Shown: in pieces, positions 36,765 to 48,463 of the stretch
How the letters are laid out: each line of letters starts with the position of its first letter
Position numbering within the stretch: the stretch's first letter is position 1
Assembly (NCBI GenBank): GCA_030035585.1
Contig: CM057481.1
Location: forward strand, 57,545,128-57,609,127
Direction of reading: 5' to 3'
Origin: Dugong dugon
Taxonomy: Eukaryota; Chordata; Mammalia; Sirenia; Dugongidae
Length of the DNA stretch: 64,000 nucleotides
The notes under the pieces: model-generated
Seen by the model: the letters and a program-made list of their open reading frames with translations, nothing else
The model's database searches: none
What the model was told of the DNA's origin: nothing
Position numbers and translations under genes: made by a program

Positions 36765-36910
36765 TATAATGATGATAGCTATCATTTTTGACTATTTCTT
36801 TAATGTTTTGGGCATTGAGCTAAGCACTTTAACTACTATATTTTGTTTACTCTTAACATTAGCATAAAAATATAGATTATTTTGTTTTTTACCATTTTAC
36901 AGACCTGCAT
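36765..36910 (-). repeat. MIR SINE, antisense, diverged
   Basis: It shows gggcattgagctaagcactt, taactactatattttg and ccattttacagacctgcatg. Confidence 0.5.
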
Positions 36911-37784
36911 GCTACTTTTTCCTTTCTGAATTTCAGTCTCCTTTGTAAAGAAAGTGATAGGTGGAGTTGGAGATTTTAACCCAGATCTATATGACTCAAA
37001 AGTTCTTGCTCTTAACTGTTTTTCTTGTATACAGAATTCACCCTTCTGTTCCTTTCCTGGTGAGTTTCTAATATGAGCAGTGATCATGGCTTATCTTCCA
37101 TTCAGCTTGATGGGAACCAGTTTCTTTTAGGTCACAGTTTGACTGATGTTATGATGGTTCATCTCCAGGGTAGAAACTGCTGTCACAGGGTGTGGGGGGC
37201 AGCAAAGAAGGAACTGTGTTTTCATCTGAGAGGGAGATAAGCCCTGGTTTTCTGAATGTAAAGAAGCTGCAGATATAGGAGAAAGGAAAGCCAACCAATA
37301 AAGACAACTAACCTTAATAAGGCAACTACATCAGCTGGGTGACCATCTGATCCAGTGCCTCTTTAGTGTGATGTCCTTCTGTGGCTCTCCATTGCTTTCA
37401 TGGCAAAACCTCTGCGGCTCTTTCGGTTTGAAGCTTTGCCTAAGAGCTTCCCTATGAGTAACAAAATGACAGTAATAGCTGAAGTAGCCAATACTTATGG
37501 AATACTCACTAACGTGAGTGGTGTTAGATATTAAGAAACCAACAAATGATAGTTTTGTTATCATCTCTGCTGTAGTGGAAATGGTCCTTTAGATTCTTTA
37601 CAGTATACACAGACAATAAATGAACTTATTGATGGTGGCAGTACTCTTTTAATTAACCATATGAGTTGTCAGGCCTTGGGATAAAGCGTTCACATGCATT
37701 ATCAGTCAGTTCTTTATTTTTTTTTAATATTTTATTTGGAATTTGTTTTCCTCCATTTCTGTAGATTTCAGTATTTTATCTTAG
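36911..37784. other. single-copy intronic sequence
   Basis: No gene or repeat is recognised. Confidence 0.4.
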
Positions 37785-40700
37785 TGTGATTTTTTTTTTT
37801 TAATTTTATTGTGCTTTAGGTGAAAGTTTACCGTGCAAATTAGTTTTTCATTGAAAAATTTTATAAGCAAATAGTTTTGTGACATTAGTTGCAATCCCCT
37901 CCATGTGTCAGCAGTCTTCCCCTTTGCCTGTCTACCCTGGTTTCTCACCATCTGTCTTAGGCTGAGTTCTCTAGAGAAGCAAAACCAGTAAAGAGTAAAG
38001 TATATGTAGAGAGATTTGTATTTAGGAAATGGCTCACATGGTTGTAGAGGCTGCACTGTCCCAGTAGGGTCAGGCTGGAGGCCTTTCCTGATTCATGTAG
38101 CTGCAGGAGCTGGCGATCCCAAGAGATCCCAAGACTGCGAAGTCAGACAGCAGAGCTCTGGCTTACAGGCCATGAAGTAGGATGTAGAACATTTTCTTTA
38201 TGAGCTATTTTATACCAGTTGACATAGATGTCCCCCAAGACCATGATCCCCATCCCTCAGCCCCGGTAACTCGGTCTCTCAGGGTGTTTGGATGTGTCCA
38301 GAAAGCTTCTGTGGCTTTGCCTTGATCAAGCTGTGCTGACTTCTCCTGTATTGTGTATTGTCTTTCCTTTTACCAAAGTTAACACTTGTCTATTATTTAG
38401 TTAGTGATCTCCCCTCTCCAACCCTCCCCTGCCTCGTAACCGTCAAAGATTGTTTTTTCTGTGTATAAGTCTTTTCTTGGGTTTTTTAAAATAGTGGTCT
38501 CATATAATACTTGCCCTCTTGTGATTGCATTATTTCACTCAGCATAATGTCCTCCAGATTCATCCACATTGTGAGATGTTTTAAACATTCATCATTGTCC
38601 TTTATTATTATGTAGTATTTCATTGTGTGTGTGTACCATAATTTGTTTATCCATTTGTCTGTTGATAGGCACTTAGGTTGTTTTTGTCTTTTTGCTATTG
38701 TGAACAGTGCTGCAAGGAACATGAGTGTGCATATATCTATTCGTGTGTCAGCTCTTATTTCTCTAGGATATATTCATAGGAGTGGGATTGCTGGATCATA
38801 TGATATTTCTATTTCTAGTTTTTTAAGGAGGCACCATATCGTTTTCTATAGTGGTTGTACTATTTTGCATTCCCACCAGCAGTGCATAAGAATTCCAATC
38901 TCCTTGCAACTTCTCCAACATTTGTTATTTTCTGTTTTTTTGATTCATACCAGTAATGTCTGTGTGAGATGGTATCTCATCGTAGTTGTGGTTTGCCTTT
39001 CTCTAATGGCTAGTGATTGCAGACATTTCTTTATGTGTCTGTTAGCTGCCTGAATGTCTTCTTTGGTGACGTGTCTGTCCATATCCTTTGCACATTTTTT
39101 TATTGGATTGTCTTTTTGTAATAGAGGTGTTGAAGTATTGTATAGATTTTAGAGGTTGGACCCTTGTTGGATATGTTGTAGTGAAAATTTTTTTCCCAGT
39201 CTATAGGTTCTCTTTTTACTCTTTTGATGAAGTCTTTTGATGCGCATAAGTTTAATTTTTAGGAGCTCACAGTTAACTAATTTATCTTCTGGTATTTGTG
39301 AATTGATAGTTATAGTCTGTATTGAATTTATGCCATGTATTAGAACTCCTAGGGTTGGCTCTCTTTTTCTTTCATTTTGAGTTAGTTTTTGTATATGATG
39401 TGAAGTATGGGTCCTGTTTCACTTTTTGAAAGATGGACATCTAGTTTTGCCAGTACTATTTGTTAAAATGATTGTCTTTTCCCCATTTAATGGACTTTGG
39501 TCCTTTGTCAAAGATCAGCTGACCATAGATGGATGGATTTATATCTGAGTTCTCGATTCTGTTCCATTGGTCTGTGTGTCTGTCATTGTACCAGCACCAG
39601 GCTGTTTTGGCTACCGTGGCTGTATAGTAGGTTTTGAGATCTGGTAGTGTGAGGCTTCCTGCTTTGTTTTTTTCTTTCAATAATGCTTTGCTTATCTGGG
39701 CCTCTTTCCTTTGCATGTAAAGTTGGTATTTAGTTTTTCCATCTTGTTAAAGTATGCTGTTGGTATTTGGAATGGGATTGCTTTATATCTGTAGATAGCT
39801 TTGGGTAGAATTGACATTTTCACAGTGCTGTCTTCCTATCCATGAGCATGGTTTTTCCATTTATGTAGGTCTCTTTTGGTTTCTTGCAATAATGTTCTTT
39901 GTATAGGTCTTTTATGTCCCTGGTTAGATTTATTCCTAAATATTTTATCTTTTTAGAGGCTATTATAAATGGTATTGTTTTCGTGATTTCCTTTTCAAAG
40001 TTCTCTTCGTTGGTGTATAAGAATCCAACTGACTTTTGTATATTAATCTTTTATCATGCTATTCTGCTGAATCTTTCTATTAGTTCCAGTGGTTTCCCTG
40101 TGGAATTTGGGTTCTCTATTTATAGGATTGTATCATCTGTGAATAGAGGTAGTTATTCTTCTTCTTTAACCAATTTGGATGCCTTTTATTTCTTTTTCTT
40201 GCCTTATTGCTCTAGCTAGGACTTCAGCACAGTGTTAAATAGGAGTGGTGATAAAGGGCATCCTGGTCTTGTTCTTGTTCTCAGGGGAAGTGTTTTCAGC
40301 CTCTCTCCATTGCGAATGATGTTGGCTGTTAGTTTTGTATAGATGCCCTTTATTATGTTGAGGAATTTTTTTCTGTTCCTATTTTATTGAGAGTTTTTTA
40401 TCAGGAATGGGTGTTGAACTTTATCAAATACCTTTTCTGTCTCCATTGAGATGATCATGTAATTATTTTTTTCTGTTCTATTTATGTGATGGGTTACATT
40501 GATTGATTTTCTAATGTTGAACCATCCTTGCGTACCTAGTATGAATCCCACTTGGTTGTGGTGTATAGTTTTTTTTTTATATGATGCTGAATTCTACCGG
40601 CTAGAATTTTGTTGAGAATTTTTGCATCTATATTCATGAGAGATATTTGTCTGTAGTTTTCTTTTTTGTGGTGTCTTTGCCTGGCTTTGGTTATCAGGGT

Positions 40701-40920
40701 TATGCTGCCTTCATAGAATGAATTCGGGAGTTTTCCTTCCTTTTCTATGTGCTGAAGTAATTTGAGTAGTACTAGTGTGAGCTCTCCTATAAATGTTTGG
40801 TAGAATTCTCCAGTGAAGCCAACATGGCCGGGATTTTTTTGTTGTTGTTGGGAGTTTTTTTTTTTTATTACTTCTTTAATCTCTTTCCTTGTTATGGGTC
40901 TGTTCAGATTTGACTCTGGG
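37785..40920 (-). mobile_element. 5'-truncated L1 of the local lineage, antisense
   Basis: A T run is followed by attgtgctttaggtgaaag (3' end), 3' UTR, then antisense ORF2 from about 38490 to the reverse-transcriptase region near 40916, where similarity to the right-edge L1 stops. Peptides such as [20 protein letters not shown] (38486-38722, minus) and [20 protein letters not shown] (39456-39716, minus) match the ORF2 C-terminal half. Frames are interrupted many times. No clear target duplication was found. Confidence 0.9.
37953..38170. repeat. unclassified repeat inside the L1 3' UTR
   Basis: The text ctgtcttaggctgagttctc, tagagaagcaaaaccagtaa and aaatggctcacatggttgta interrupts the L1 3' UTR compared with the copies at 4091 and 57700. 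It resembles gttctctagagaa...ggctcacg repeats common in other mammals, but I cannot name the family. Confidence 0.5.
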
Positions 40921-41746
40921 GCTCCCTACTTCCCCCTTCCCTTTTTTTTTTTTGTTGCAGTTGTGGAGGTGATCTCTCTTATTTGGTAGAGGCCCCAGGT
41001 ATCCCCAAGCTGCTTCACATGCCCTATGTCCTGCCAGGCCCATAAATATACTTGAGTTTGTGACTCTGATCTAAAAGGTTAAGAACAGGCAGTTCACTCT
41101 TTCCTTGAGTGTGTTTAGAAATGAAGATTCCACAACCACTTTCCACTGGCATGTTTTGTAACCTTGCAAAAAGTTGTAAAATATTGTTTGCTTTTAGTTT
41201 TAATCCATTTTTCCCACTCAACCCTATCAACATGTAGAACAACTGCTTAGAAAATTGTTGGTTTCCATGAATAGAGTTATTAAATACTGCTCTTTCTTTT
41301 TGTCTTTAAATCTTTTCCCCCACATAATCCAGTCTTCCCTTTGATGTCTTAGGTGGCTGACAGGCAGTTTCTCTTACTGACTGGTGCATCTGCCATATGG
41401 GAGTGTCATTACACAGTAAAACTAATACTTCTGTCCTGGATTTATTTAGCATCTTTCTTATTTCAATGCAAAAGAGCAAGAGTACACGTCTTCTTTTCCC
41501 TTGGGATGGTCAAGTATTAGCTGATTAAACCAGAAGGAAGCATTCGAAAGTCCTCAGTAAATAAGCTTTGCATTTAGGCACATGAGTGTTTTTGAAATTC
41601 TCTATTGCTTTTATTTTCAAAGTTAGTTTGAGAGAGTTTTACTAGTCACTTTTGAAGTTGTATGTCATTACCGCTTTCCTTGTTGCTTTAAAAAAAAGAG
41701 AGAGAATTTAAAATCAGGTACCAACTCTGGATATTTCTTTTTTCAG
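40917..41746. other. single-copy intronic sequence upstream of the first exon seen
   Basis: No gene or repeat is recognised apart from a T run at about 40943-40955. The final 20 bp form the SUCLG2 acceptor tract. Confidence 0.5.
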
Positions 41747-41846
41747 ATGCAAAAGAAATTGTTTTGAAAGCCCAGATCTTAGCTGGAGGAAGAGGAAAAG
41801 GTATCTTCAATAGCGGGTTGAAAGGAGGCGTTCATTTGACAAAAGA
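41747..41846 (+). CDS. SUCLG2: SUCLG2 internal exon (likely exon 3), GTP-specific succinyl-CoA ligase beta subunit
   Basis: This 100-bp exon encodes [18 protein letters not shown] followed by [14 protein letters not shown], the N-terminal ATP-grasp segment of the succinyl-CoA ligase GTP-specific beta subunit. The enzyme is in the mitochondrial matrix and makes GTP from GDP and phosphate while converting succinyl-CoA to succinate in the TCA cycle; it works as a heterodimer with SUCLG1. The glycine-rich AGGRGKG loop after the KAQ lysine is the nucleotide-binding element of the family. The acceptor is a pyrimidine-rich tract ending ttttttcag and the donor is gtaagt. The exon starts with the last two bases of a codon (AT, Asn if the previous exon ends in A) and ends with GA, which the next exon completes to Asp. 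No upstream exon was found in 41.7 kb. Relative to the human protein as I recall it, GKGI replaces GKGV. Confidence 0.97.
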
Positions 41847-42896
41847 GTAAGTCTGGAGGTTTTAATTCCTTTTCTTTGGGCCAAGTGATTATGGAAGATC
41901 CTGTTCATGACTGAAAGGAGCACGGAGAAAGACTGTTGGGATGGGGCAGGAGCAGAGGCAGCAAGTAGAGGGAACAGACGTTACAGGTAGTGGGCTCTGG
42001 CAATGCTCAGTTGTTGTTCTCCCATTAAGGATTTTTCTGTCCTAATTTGTGAAAACTTAACACTGCTCCTCTCCGGACAACTAGTGATTCATCATTAATG
42101 TTGGGAATGATATGACTTGCAGATTAACTGCTATTTACATAATACCCAAAATAATAATAACAACCAAACCCGCTGCTGTTGAGGCAATTCTGACTCATAG
42201 CGACCGTGTAAGACAGAGTAGAACTGCCCCATAGGGTTTCCAAGGAGCAGCTTGTGAATTTGAACTGCCGATCTTTGGGTTAGCAGCTGAGCTTTTAACC
42301 AGTGCACTGCCAGGGCTCCACTTCATAGTGCCACTCCCCTGTTCAAGAACTTGCAGTGGTTCCCTGTTACCAGTGGCATCAGTTGTATGATAGCCGCAGC
42401 TTTCCTTTAAGTAAGCCTGTCTTTTCAGCTTTCTCTCCCATGTCTCCCAGCACCAAACACTGTCCTCTCCTACCTGTTCCTGTCACACAAGTTTTCATAT
42501 TATTTAGATTGATTCTTATGCCTTCTCTTATCCCCCTCATTGCTCAATACTTCCTCAGTTGTCCACTATCAAATCTTCGTTATATTTTCATCTCTTATCT
42601 ACATCTTTTCGGCATTTCAACCTTGTCTCTCATCTATGGCTGTTAAGTTATTTGGGGGAAAGAATAGTAGAGGCAAGCAGGCATCTTATATTTCATTCAT
42701 GTGTTCATTCATTCATGCATTTTTTCTCCTCTCTGTTCACCTCTGCCACAGCACTAGGCAGATAGTATATGAGTGGAAAGACCCACAGGATGGATGTGGA
42801 CCCTGTGCAGCATGGAAATGGGTACATATAAACACTTCTTTAAAATGATTTTTAACATGGAAATATATTTTCTTTTCTCTTTTTCTCTCTCCGTAG
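41847..42896 (+). other. SUCLG2: SUCLG2 intron between the first two exons seen
   Basis: This 1,050-bp gtaagt...ccgtag intron contains one minus-strand SINE (42161-42320) and otherwise single-copy sequence ending in a CT-rich tract. Confidence 0.9.
42161..42320 (-). mobile_element. afrotherian tRNA-like SINE, antisense
   Basis: It contains gctgctgttgaggcaattct, agacagagtagaactgcccc and cagtgcactgccagggctcc. Confidence 0.9.
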
Positions 42897-42987
42897 CCCT
42901 AAAGTTGTGGGACAGCTGGCTAAACAGATGATTGGTTATAATCTAGCAACAAAGCAAACTCCAAAAGATGGTGTGAAAGTTAACAAG
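42897..42987 (+). CDS. SUCLG2: SUCLG2 internal exon (likely exon 4)
   Basis: This 91-bp exon begins with one base that completes the Asp codon split from the previous exon, then encodes PKVVGQLAKQMIGYNLATKQ and TPKDGVKVNK. This is the part of the ATP-grasp N-terminal subdomain that follows the glycine-rich loop. The acceptor is ctctctccgtag after a long CT tract and the donor is gtaata, a slightly weak +5 position. It ends on a codon boundary (phase 0). The intron between it and the preceding exon is only about 1.05 kb, and contains one SINE. Compared with the human protein as recalled, Lys replaces Asn in DPNVV and Asp replaces Glu in PKEGV; both are conservative and the frame is intact. Confidence 0.97.
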
Positions 42988-43499
42988 GTAATATGATTGC
43001 TTTTGGTAATTTTCTATATATATGTTTTAAAAAAAGGAAGGAAAATCATGCTTCTGTTTTGACAGAATCTAACGAAGCACTGCTCTTTGCATTTCGTTTC
43101 TTAAACCTCACATAATCTGTTTACTGATTGACATGACTTTGAGGAAGAATGAAAATGGCTCTACCATACCAGTATTATTTTTTTTCATCAGTGTTTGACA
43201 AAAGTGAGTTGGAGTGAGTGGCCAGAACAATGACTTTCACTTTCAGAACCCAGACACATTCTGTTTAAAGCTGAGAAGGACTTGGTAAAATAGCTGAGCT
43301 CTTATACTCAGTGGGGGACATCTTCCCACCCCCAGCCCCACCCTCAGTCCTGTGTATCAGAATTGCCTGTTCTGATTCTTGTTTTTCTAAGTGCCCTATA
43401 TCGTCCTTTGAGGTTACTATTGTTTTGAGCCACTGTTATTGCTGTGAGTATGTTGAATTAGTCAAGTCTGCTGGAGCACCCAAGTGTGTATCTCTGTCA

Positions 43500-43602
43500 T
43501 ACACACACACATGTGCACACACACACGCGCGCTGTCATCTACACACAGGGCACACACATGCTCTCACACACATAGGTGCGTGCACATGTGCTCATGCATA
43601 CA

Positions 43603-43650
<48 letters not shown>
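43500..43650. repeat. compound (CA)n microsatellite
   Basis: Alternating ca with tg, cg and at interruptions; the longest pure run is around 43610-43636. An apparent His/Thr-rich open frame across it is an artefact of the repeat. Confidence 0.95.
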
Positions 43651-43788
43651 TGGAAAATAAGCTCAGAAGAGCAAAGTGGCCTCCCTTAGTCCTCAGTCAT
43701 GAAATAGTGAGTGACAGAGCTAAGGCCAGAATCTGACTCTCCCTCCTGACAGTCTTTTCCCTTTTTGCTGTACCACCCTCATATACCT

Positions 43789-43960
43789 AGGACCAGCTGC
43801 AGGATTTTCAGGGTCCACTGCAAAATTAAAATGCAGGAACCCTTGGTCAGGTTTCTAGACAGCAACAGTGGAGCAGTAAACCAAGTGTGGGGCCCTTCTG
43901 AGCACGAGGCCTTGTGCAGCTACACAGGTCCCTTGCCAATAAAACTGGCCCCAGGAGTGT
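43789..43960. repeat. old interspersed repeat, unclassified
   Basis: The text gggtccactgcaaaattaaa, gcagtaaaccaagtgtgggg and gaggccttgtgcagctacac recalls a repeat seen elsewhere in mammals with aaaccaagcgtggggccctt. The name is uncertain. Confidence 0.4.
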
Positions 43961-44446
43961 GGATGGTTAAAAGGCTCCAGTGTAACAGTGAATTAGGGCC
44001 ACAATTTGGGGAGGCATCTGTCGGCTCTGGTGACACAGCATCATGGATTGATCATCTCTGCTAGTGTACAGTGCTTGGGGACACGGAGGCAGTGTGTTTT
44101 CACTTTTCAGAGAGAGTTTTGTGGAAAATTCTTGACGTGACCTAAAAAAACCATCAGCTGATTACTAGTGTACTTACTATGAGAGGGTCTGTACTGGCCC
44201 TGAAAAGGACGCTGAGTGGGAGGGAGATTGGAATACTGTCGGGTCATTAGCTCCATCCTCTTAAGAGCACAAAGGCTTTCTAAACATTGAGGGAGCAAAC
44301 AAAACTGCTTATGATCATTTCCCTTTCCCACTGCCTCTCAGGCAGATGCAAGAACTGTTCAGAACTCAAGTGTTTCATTTTGTTGCTTTGTTTTTGGTTG
44401 GCTTGGCACAGTGCTTTTATCTCCCTTTTAAATTCCGTTATGAGCG

Positions 44447-44530
44447 GTAAACCTATGGAGCACAGTTCTTATTGAAACACATGGAGTCGCTATGAGTCAG
44501 AGAGGAGTTAATGCCGACTGATGGTGGTGG
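44447..44530 (+). mobile_element. afrotherian tRNA-like SINE, 3' fragment
   Basis: Only the tail is present: aaacctatggagcacagttc and agtcgctatgagtcagagag. Confidence 0.7.
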
Positions 44531-44785
44531 TGTATCGTTCAGTCCCGCCTTGCAGCTTGGCAGGAGGGCAAGGGTAAACTTTAGTGATACATGAGGTTCA
44601 TACGTATGAGAGTCTGGTAGATTTGATTATTGTCCAGGAAGTATTTATTGGACTTCTTTAAATCCCAGGCATGTGTTCCGGAATACAGTAGTGAAGTTTT
44701 TAGGTGGAAATTATTAGTTTTTCTTTCAGTATTATGTTTAATAGTGTTCTACCGTTTAATAACCCATGTCTTACTTTCAAATGGG

Positions 44786-44806
44786 AATAATAATAATAAT
44801 AATAAC
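44786..44806. repeat. (ataa)/(taa)n microsatellite
   Basis: About seven taa units occur in sequence. Confidence 0.9.
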
Positions 44807-45193
44807 CTGCCTGATGTGATTGTTAAAGATGAAATAAATTAGTACGTGCATGTAATAAGTGCCTAACATAGTAAACATTAATACCTGATATTAAAATTAT
44901 CGTTAGGACTACAGAAATTTTTTTAAATGAACGTTTTATTTTGCGATAATTGTAGATTCACGTGTCGTTATAAGAAATAATACAGGGAGATCCCTGTACC
45001 CTTTGCCCAGTTTCTTTCGATGATAACATCTTGTAAAACTATAGTACAATATCACAACCAGGATACTGATACTGATACAGTCAGGATGCACAGCGTTTCC
45101 TTCACCACAAGGATTCCTCATGTAGCCCTTTGATAAACCTATCTGATTTGCTCCTGCCAGACTCCGCCTTTAACCCCCGGCCATCACTAATCT

Positions 45194-45360
45194 GGAGCCC
45201 TGGTGGCACTGTGGTTAAGAGCTCGGCTGCTAACCAGAGGGTCAGCAGTTCTAATCCATCGGCCGCTTCTTGGAAACCCTCTAGGGCTGTTCTCCTCTGT
45301 CCTGTTAGGTCGCTGTAAGTTGGAATGGACTCAACGGCGGTGGATAGTAGTAGTAGTAGT
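45194..45360 (+). mobile_element. afrotherian tRNA-like SINE
   Basis: It starts ggagccctggtggcactgtg and ends with a (tag)n run. Flanks atcactaatct and aatcgctaatct are a slightly diverged target duplication. Confidence 0.92.
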
Positions 45361-45710
45361 AATCGCTAATCTAGTCTCCATTTCTGTAGTTTTGTCCTTC
45401 CCGTAATCTTATGTAAATGAAGTTATACAATATATAACTTTTGGTCATTGCCCTTTTTCACTCAGCATAATTTTCTGAAGATTCATCCAGGTTGTTGTGT
45501 TTCTTTTTATTCCATGTAGTATTCCCTGGTGTATATATATTACCATGTAGGTACCATAGTTTGACTGTTCACCCAGTGAAGACATCTGGATTGTTTCTAG
45601 TTTTTGGTTATTACAGATAAAGCTGCTTGTAAGCATTTGTGTACAAATTCTTGTTTGAACATAAGTTTTCATTTCTATGGGATAAATGCCTTAGAACACA
45701 ATTGCTGAAT

Positions 45711-45977
45711 CATATGGCAGTTGCATGTAGTCATATGGCCGTTGCATGTAGTCATATGGCAGTTGTGTGTAGTCATATGGCCGTTGCATTTAGTCATATG
45801 GCCGTTGCATATAATCATATGACCGTTGCGTGTAGTCATATGGCTGTTGTGTGTAGTCATATGGCAGTTGTGTGTAGTCATATGGCCGTTGCATTTAGTC
45901 ATATGGCAGTTGCATGTAATCATATGGCAGTTTCATGTAGTCATATGGCAGTTGCATGTAGTCATGGCCGTTGCATG
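45711..45977. repeat. 21-bp minisatellite (12 full units plus a partial one)
   Basis: Each unit begins catatggc and contains cagttg or ccgttg, then catgtagt or a variant. Twelve consecutive 21-bp units span 45711-45962, and a thirteenth lacking three bases runs to about 45977. The founder text (tcatatggcagttgcatgtt) is antisense L1 ORF2 sequence, which resumes immediately after with tagttttttaagaaaattcc. Because 21 is a multiple of three, both strands stay open across it. Confidence 0.95.
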
Positions 45978-46099
45978 TTTAGTTTTTTAAGAAAATTCCA
46001 AACTGTTTTCTAGAGTGATCAAACCATTTCTCATTCCTGCTCGCAGTGTATGTGTGGTCCAGTTTCTCCTCATCCTTGCCAGAATTTGGTGGTGTCATT

Positions 46100-46265
46100 A
46101 TTTTTTTCCTTTTTTAGAAATTTTTTTTTCAAATGCCACATGCTTAGTAAGGAAAATTTGGAAAATACTGAAAAGCTGAAATAATAAAAATAAAAGCTTC
46201 CCATAGTCCCATCTCTCAGATACAAAAACTTTTAACATTTTACTGTATTGTAGTGTTATCATTTT
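46100..46265. repeat. ancient repeat fragment inside L1M
   Basis: The text ttggaaaatactgaaaagct, gcttcccatagtcccatctc interrupts the L1M between gtggtgtcatta and gtgttatcattt, a possible target duplication. It resembles the family at 12720. Confidence 0.45.
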
Positions 46266-46568
46266 TATTTTAGCCATTCTGATCAGTGTGTAGTGATGTC
46301 TCATTGTGGTTTTATTTGTATTTCCCTAATGGTTAATGATGCTGTACATCTTGTCATGTGCTTATTTGCCATCTCTGTGTCCTTTGGTGAATTGTTTCTT
46401 TACGTGTTTTACCTATTTTCTAATTAGATTTTTTTTTTTTTTTTTTTTTTACTGTTTGAGTGTTGAGAGTTATAGTAGATTCTAGTCCCTTATCAGATGT
46501 GTAGTTTGCAAATATTTTCTTCTAGTATCAAGTCTAAGAATTCTTTTCCTAGCCCTGTCCTACATACT

Positions 46569-46712
46569 AGGTGTTCGGGTGGTGCAAAAAGTTAAGCACT
46601 GGACCACTGGCCAGGCTGGCAGTCTGAACCTACCCAGGGGTCACCATGAGTTCAAACACACCTGGGGTTTCAGAGTCAGAATTGACTCGATGACAACTAA
46701 CAACGACAGCTT
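46569..46712 (+). mobile_element. afrotherian tRNA-like SINE, second subfamily
   Basis: It reads aggtgttcgggtggtgcaaa and cagagtcagaattgactcga with tgacaactaacaac at the end. The central part is shortened. Confidence 0.8.
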
Positions 46713-48463
46713 ACATACCAAAGATTTTCTCCTATTTCTTTTTTTTTCCCTAGACTTAGGTAGAGGTTTTTTTTTTTTTTTTGCTTGCAGCTGTCTACTT
46801 GCTCCAGTACGTTTTGTTGAAAAGGCTATCTTTCCTCCATTGAAGTGCTTTTGAATATCAAAAGTTAAGTGCACATATTTGTGTGGGTTTATTTTTAGGT
46901 TTTCTATTCTGTTCCATTAATATACGTGCCTGTCCATCTACCAGTATCACACAGTCTTGATTACTGTAGCCGTGTAATAATTCTTTAAATTGGGTAGACT
47001 GTCTTCTCAGTTTATTCTTTTCAAAACTGTCATAGCTATTCTAGATCCTGTGGCTTTCTGTATAAATCTTAAGAGTAATCTTTATCTTAAAAAAAAAAAA
47101 TCTTGCTCAGATGATAGAATTTTGTTAAAGCTATATATCAATTTAGAGAGAATTGCCATTTCAACTATACTGAGTCTTTCAGTTCATGATGCGTCTCTCC
47201 ATTTACTCAGATCTACTTTTATTTTTTTCATCAGCATTTTGTCATTTCTAGCAGATAAGTATGGTACGTGTTTTGTTAGATTTGCACCTAAATATTTCAT
47301 TTTTTAGTTCATTATCAAAGATGTTAGATTCTCAATTTTGGTATCCATGTGTCCACTGCTAGTATATAGAAATGCTGTGATTTTTGTATGTTTATTTTGT
47401 ATCCTGTGACCTTGCTGAACCTATTTATTATTATTATAAGTTCTAGGGTTTTTTTTTCTTTTTTTTTTTTTTTTTTGATAGATTCCTTGGGATTTTCTCT
47501 ATAACCGATCATGTCATCTGCAAATAGGGACGATTTTATTTCTTCCTTTCCAATATGTGTACCTTTTCTTTCCTTATTTTGTTGGCTAGAACTTCCAGTA
47601 CTGTGTTGAATAAGAGTGGTAACAGTAGTCCTCCTTGCCTTGTTTCTGATCTTAGTGGTAACGCGTTCGGTCTTTCACTATTATAAGTATAGCGTTAGTT
47701 GTAGGTATTTTGAAGATGCTCTCTATCTAGCTGAGGAAACACTCCGCTATTTCTATTTTTAGGAGAGTTTTTATCTTGAGTAGGTGCGGAATACTGTCAA
47801 ATGAATTTTTTCTGCATTAATTGATATAATCATGTGAGTTTTTTCTTTAGCCTGTTAATGCAGTATTGCGTTGATTTTCAAATATTGAAAATCCTCGTGT
47901 CCCTAGAAAAAACCTCACTTGATCATAGTGTATAATTCTCTTTATATATTACTTAATTATACTTGCTAGTATTTTATTAAGAATTTTTGCACGGACATTC
48001 ATGAGGCATATTGGTGTGTAGCTTTCCTTTTTTGTATTGTCTTTTTCTGGTTTTGCTATCAGGTGAATATTAGCTTCATAAAAGAAATTGAGAAGTGTTT
48101 CCTCCTCTTCTATTTTCTGGAAGAGATTATTTATAGTTGGTAATTAAACGTTTCATAGAATTCTCTAGTGAAACCATATGGGCGTGGAGATTTCTCGTCT
48201 GTGCCTTTGGTGTTTCTGGGTTGCTGACTTCTCTAGAACCCAGTCTGAGATTTACGAGTCAAAAAGGAAACCCAGGGAACTCATCATTATGTTGTTCCTT
48301 GGATTCTGAGTTCCCTTGCTAATATGGCTTCTTCTATCTACCTTTCCAAGTTCTTAAGTTTGTTTTATATATATTGTCCAAGGTTTTTACTTGTATTTAA
48401 CAAGAGGAATAGGGAAAAGTACATCTACTCTATCTTCTCAAAAGCAGAAGTCCCCAGATTATA

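Larger units (their letters stand above)
1..41746 (+). other. SUCLG2: SUCLG2 upstream intron, 3' part (inferred)
   Basis: No exon of SUCLG2 encoding the LNLQEYQ...ANEALEAAKR segment, expected just before the 41747 exon, was recognised on the + strand, so the whole stretch is read as the end of one very long intron. This fits SUCLG2 being a gene of several hundred kilobases in other mammals. It is made of single-copy sequence broken by repeats listed separately. Confidence 0.8.
44925..48460 (-). mobile_element. old L1M-type LINE, antisense, with insertions
   Basis: Antisense 3' UTR text (gtagattcacgtgtcgttat) is followed by ORF2 C-terminal text (ctcagcataattttctgaag) and continues to cttcatagaattctctagtg-like text near 48150. 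It contains a SINE at 45194-45360, the 21-bp array at 45711-45977, another repeat at about 46100-46265, and a SINE at 46569-46712. The part after 48180 is less certain. T-rich expansions occur at 46430-46451 and 47448-47477. Confidence 0.75.

Noticed and set aside
1..41746. The missing SUCLG2 exon for the LNLQEYQ region
   Set aside because: I looked for it in the translated + strand and found no match, so it most likely lies left of the window. A translated search with a mammalian SUCLG2 protein would settle it.
43311..43736. His/Thr-rich 141-codon open frame
   Set aside because: It is a translation of the CA microsatellite.
45711..45977. Possible CRISPR array
   Set aside because: Units are directly tandem with no spacers, and the sequence is mammalian.
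45639..46013. Repetitive 124-codon protein (SHMAVA units) and its 82-codon antisense partner
   Set aside because: Both are forced by the 21-bp minisatellite, a multiple of three, inside an L1M; there is no start context or splice evidence.
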